Assembly (NCBI RefSeq): GCF_028993555.1
Contig: NZ_CP118610.1
Location: 2,790,001 to 2,854,000 of the forward strand
Length of the DNA: 64,000 nucleotides
Direction of reading: 5' to 3'
Source of the DNA: Ensifer adhaerens
Lineage (GTDB): Bacteria; Pseudomonadota; Alphaproteobacteria; Rhizobiales; Rhizobiaceae
Shown here piece by piece: positions 63,248-64,000 of this stretch. Both the position numbers and the translations under genes were made by a program. Below the pieces are notes generated by a model, which was given only the letters and a program-made list of their open reading frames with translations, searched no databases and had not been told where the DNA came from. Position 1 is the first letter of the stretch. Every line of letters begins with the position of its first letter.

Positions 63248-64000
63248 TCAGAATTCGACTACGACCTTGCCGAACGGTCCGCGGTCGAGGTGGGCCAGCG
63301 CATCCTTGAGCCGCTCGAACGGATAGCGCGCATCGATAACCGGCTTGATCCCGGTGCGATCGATGGCCCTGACCAGATCCTCCAGCGCACGGCGATGGGC
63401 GACGCCGATGCCCTGGATGACAGGTGATTTCAACAGAACCGGCGTCACCGGCGCCGAGATCTCGGCGCCCTCGAATACCCCGATGACCGAGATCCTCCCT
63501 TGCACGGCCACAGCCTGCAGCGACTTGCCGAGATTGGCGCCGCCGGCGATCTCCAGGATATGGTCAGCACCACGATCGCCGGTAATCTCAAGGACGCGTT
63601 CTACCCAATCCTCTCTCACGCGGTCGATGCCGTGGTCGGCACCGAGGGCAAGCGCGCGCTCGAGCTTGTCCTGGCTAGCCGACGTGACGATGACCTCAGC
63701 ACCATGCGCCTTGGCGATCTGCAGACCGAACAGCGATACGCCGCCGGTGCCCTGCACGACGACACGGTCTCCGGCCTTCGGATGGCCCTTCTCGACCAGC
63801 GCAAACCAGGCCGTCACTCCGGCGCAGGGCAATGTGCTTGCCTCACCGTCGTCAAGGCTAGCTGGCGCGGCGACAAACCAGTCCTCAGGGAATGCGACAT
63901 ACTGCGAAGCGACGCCCGGATTGAGGCCGCCAAGCGCAAACGACGTCGGATGACGCGCGGTCCCCGGCTTCTGACCATCGATCCAGGTGGGGTCGAAAAC
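63248..64000 (-). CDS. Zinc-type alcohol dehydrogenase/quinone reductase family protein (5' end off the window)
   Basis: C-terminal 250 residues of an MDR-superfamily oxidoreductase. The cofactor motif is VVQGTGGVSLFGLQIAKAHG (GTGGVS Rossmann) after LPCAGVTAWFALVEKGHPKA; the C-terminal FERLKDALAHLDRGPFGKVV is the usual end. Visible upstream residues read FDPTWIDGQKPGTARHPTSF and ASQYVAFPEDWFVAAPASLD. The catalytic zinc-binding residues of the N-terminal domain lie off the edge, so it may be a quinone reductase or alcohol dehydrogenase. Function unassigned. Confidence 0.85.
   Translation of the reverse strand, partial: VFDPTWIDGQKPGTARHPTSFALGGLNPGVASQYVAFPEDWFVAAPASLDDGEASTLPCAGVTAWFALVEKGHPKAGDRVVVQGTGGVSLFGLQIAKAHGAEVIVTSASQDKLERALALGADHGIDRVREDWVERVLEITGDRGADHILEIAGGANLGKSLQAVAVQGRISVIGVFEGAEISAPVTPVLLKSPVIQGIGVAHRRALEDLVRAIDRTGIKPVIDARYPFERLKDALAHLDRGPFGKVVVEF

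Overview
The window looks like chromosomal DNA of an alphaproteobacterial rhizobium, most likely Sinorhizobium/Ensifer. Four things point there: the uniformly high GC content; an EcfG-type sigma factor with NepR and PhyR (the alphaproteobacterial general stress response); hmuP-hmuSTUV, smoEFGK-smoS-mtlK and thuEFGKAB clusters of rhizobial type; and dispersed intergenic repeats of the kind common in Sinorhizobium. From memory, the order polyol operon / general-stress cluster / heme cluster / dipeptide transporter resembles the S. meliloti chromosome. No database was consulted.

Layout. 0-6.7 kb: the 5' part of an MHYT-PAS-GGDEF protein (running off the left edge), then a ROK repressor divergent from a xylose-type ABC transporter (xylF, xylH, xylG), with two near-identical palindromes between them. 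6.9-11.1 kb: tRNA-Arg(CCG), an alpha/beta hydrolase, a frameshifted NTF2-like remnant, an L,D-transpeptidase/OmpA-lipoprotein pair, a small secreted protein and a YbaK-type deacylase. 11.3-20 kb: an accessory surface-polysaccharide cluster (methyltransferases, epimerases, rfbF, rfbG, a NovU-like C-methyltransferase and two glycosyltransferases) with a pure (CT)25 microsatellite in a divergent intergenic region. 20-26.5 kb: a six-gene dipeptide/oligopeptide operon with its dipeptidase. 26.8-28.1 kb: a DUF900 lipoprotein hydrolase. 28.3-35.9 kb: the trehalose cluster thuEFGKAB with thuR divergent. 35.9-37.8 kb: a TetR-SMR efflux pair, a truncated hemoglobin and a DUF423 protein.

37.8-45.1 kb is a heme/iron region: an HmuQ-like monooxygenase operon with a DUF2325 gene, a tonB operon, and hmuP-hmuS-hmuT-hmuU-hmuV. 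Exact TGA-N9-TCA iron-responsive (RirA-type) motifs lie in two of its promoter regions. 45.2-49.7 kb is the general stress region: a DUF883 gene and a membrane protein behind a near-consensus EcfG promoter, then a sensor kinase, the sigma factor, nepR and phyR, with two back-to-back EcfG promoters between nepR and phyR. 50.1-60.3 kb is the sorbitol/mannitol operon (smoE-F-G-K-S, mtlK, a HAD phosphatase, an FGGY kinase) with smoC upstream. 60.4-63.2 kb is preTA (dihydropyrimidine dehydrogenase). A zinc-type dehydrogenase runs off the right edge.

Most of the window is well-understood transport and catabolic biology. The parts most worth a second look are the (CT)25 repeat at the polysaccharide genes, the predicted CDP-linked C-methylated deoxysugar pathway, the iron-regulated DUF2325 operon, and the DUF883 pair under an EcfG-like promoter.
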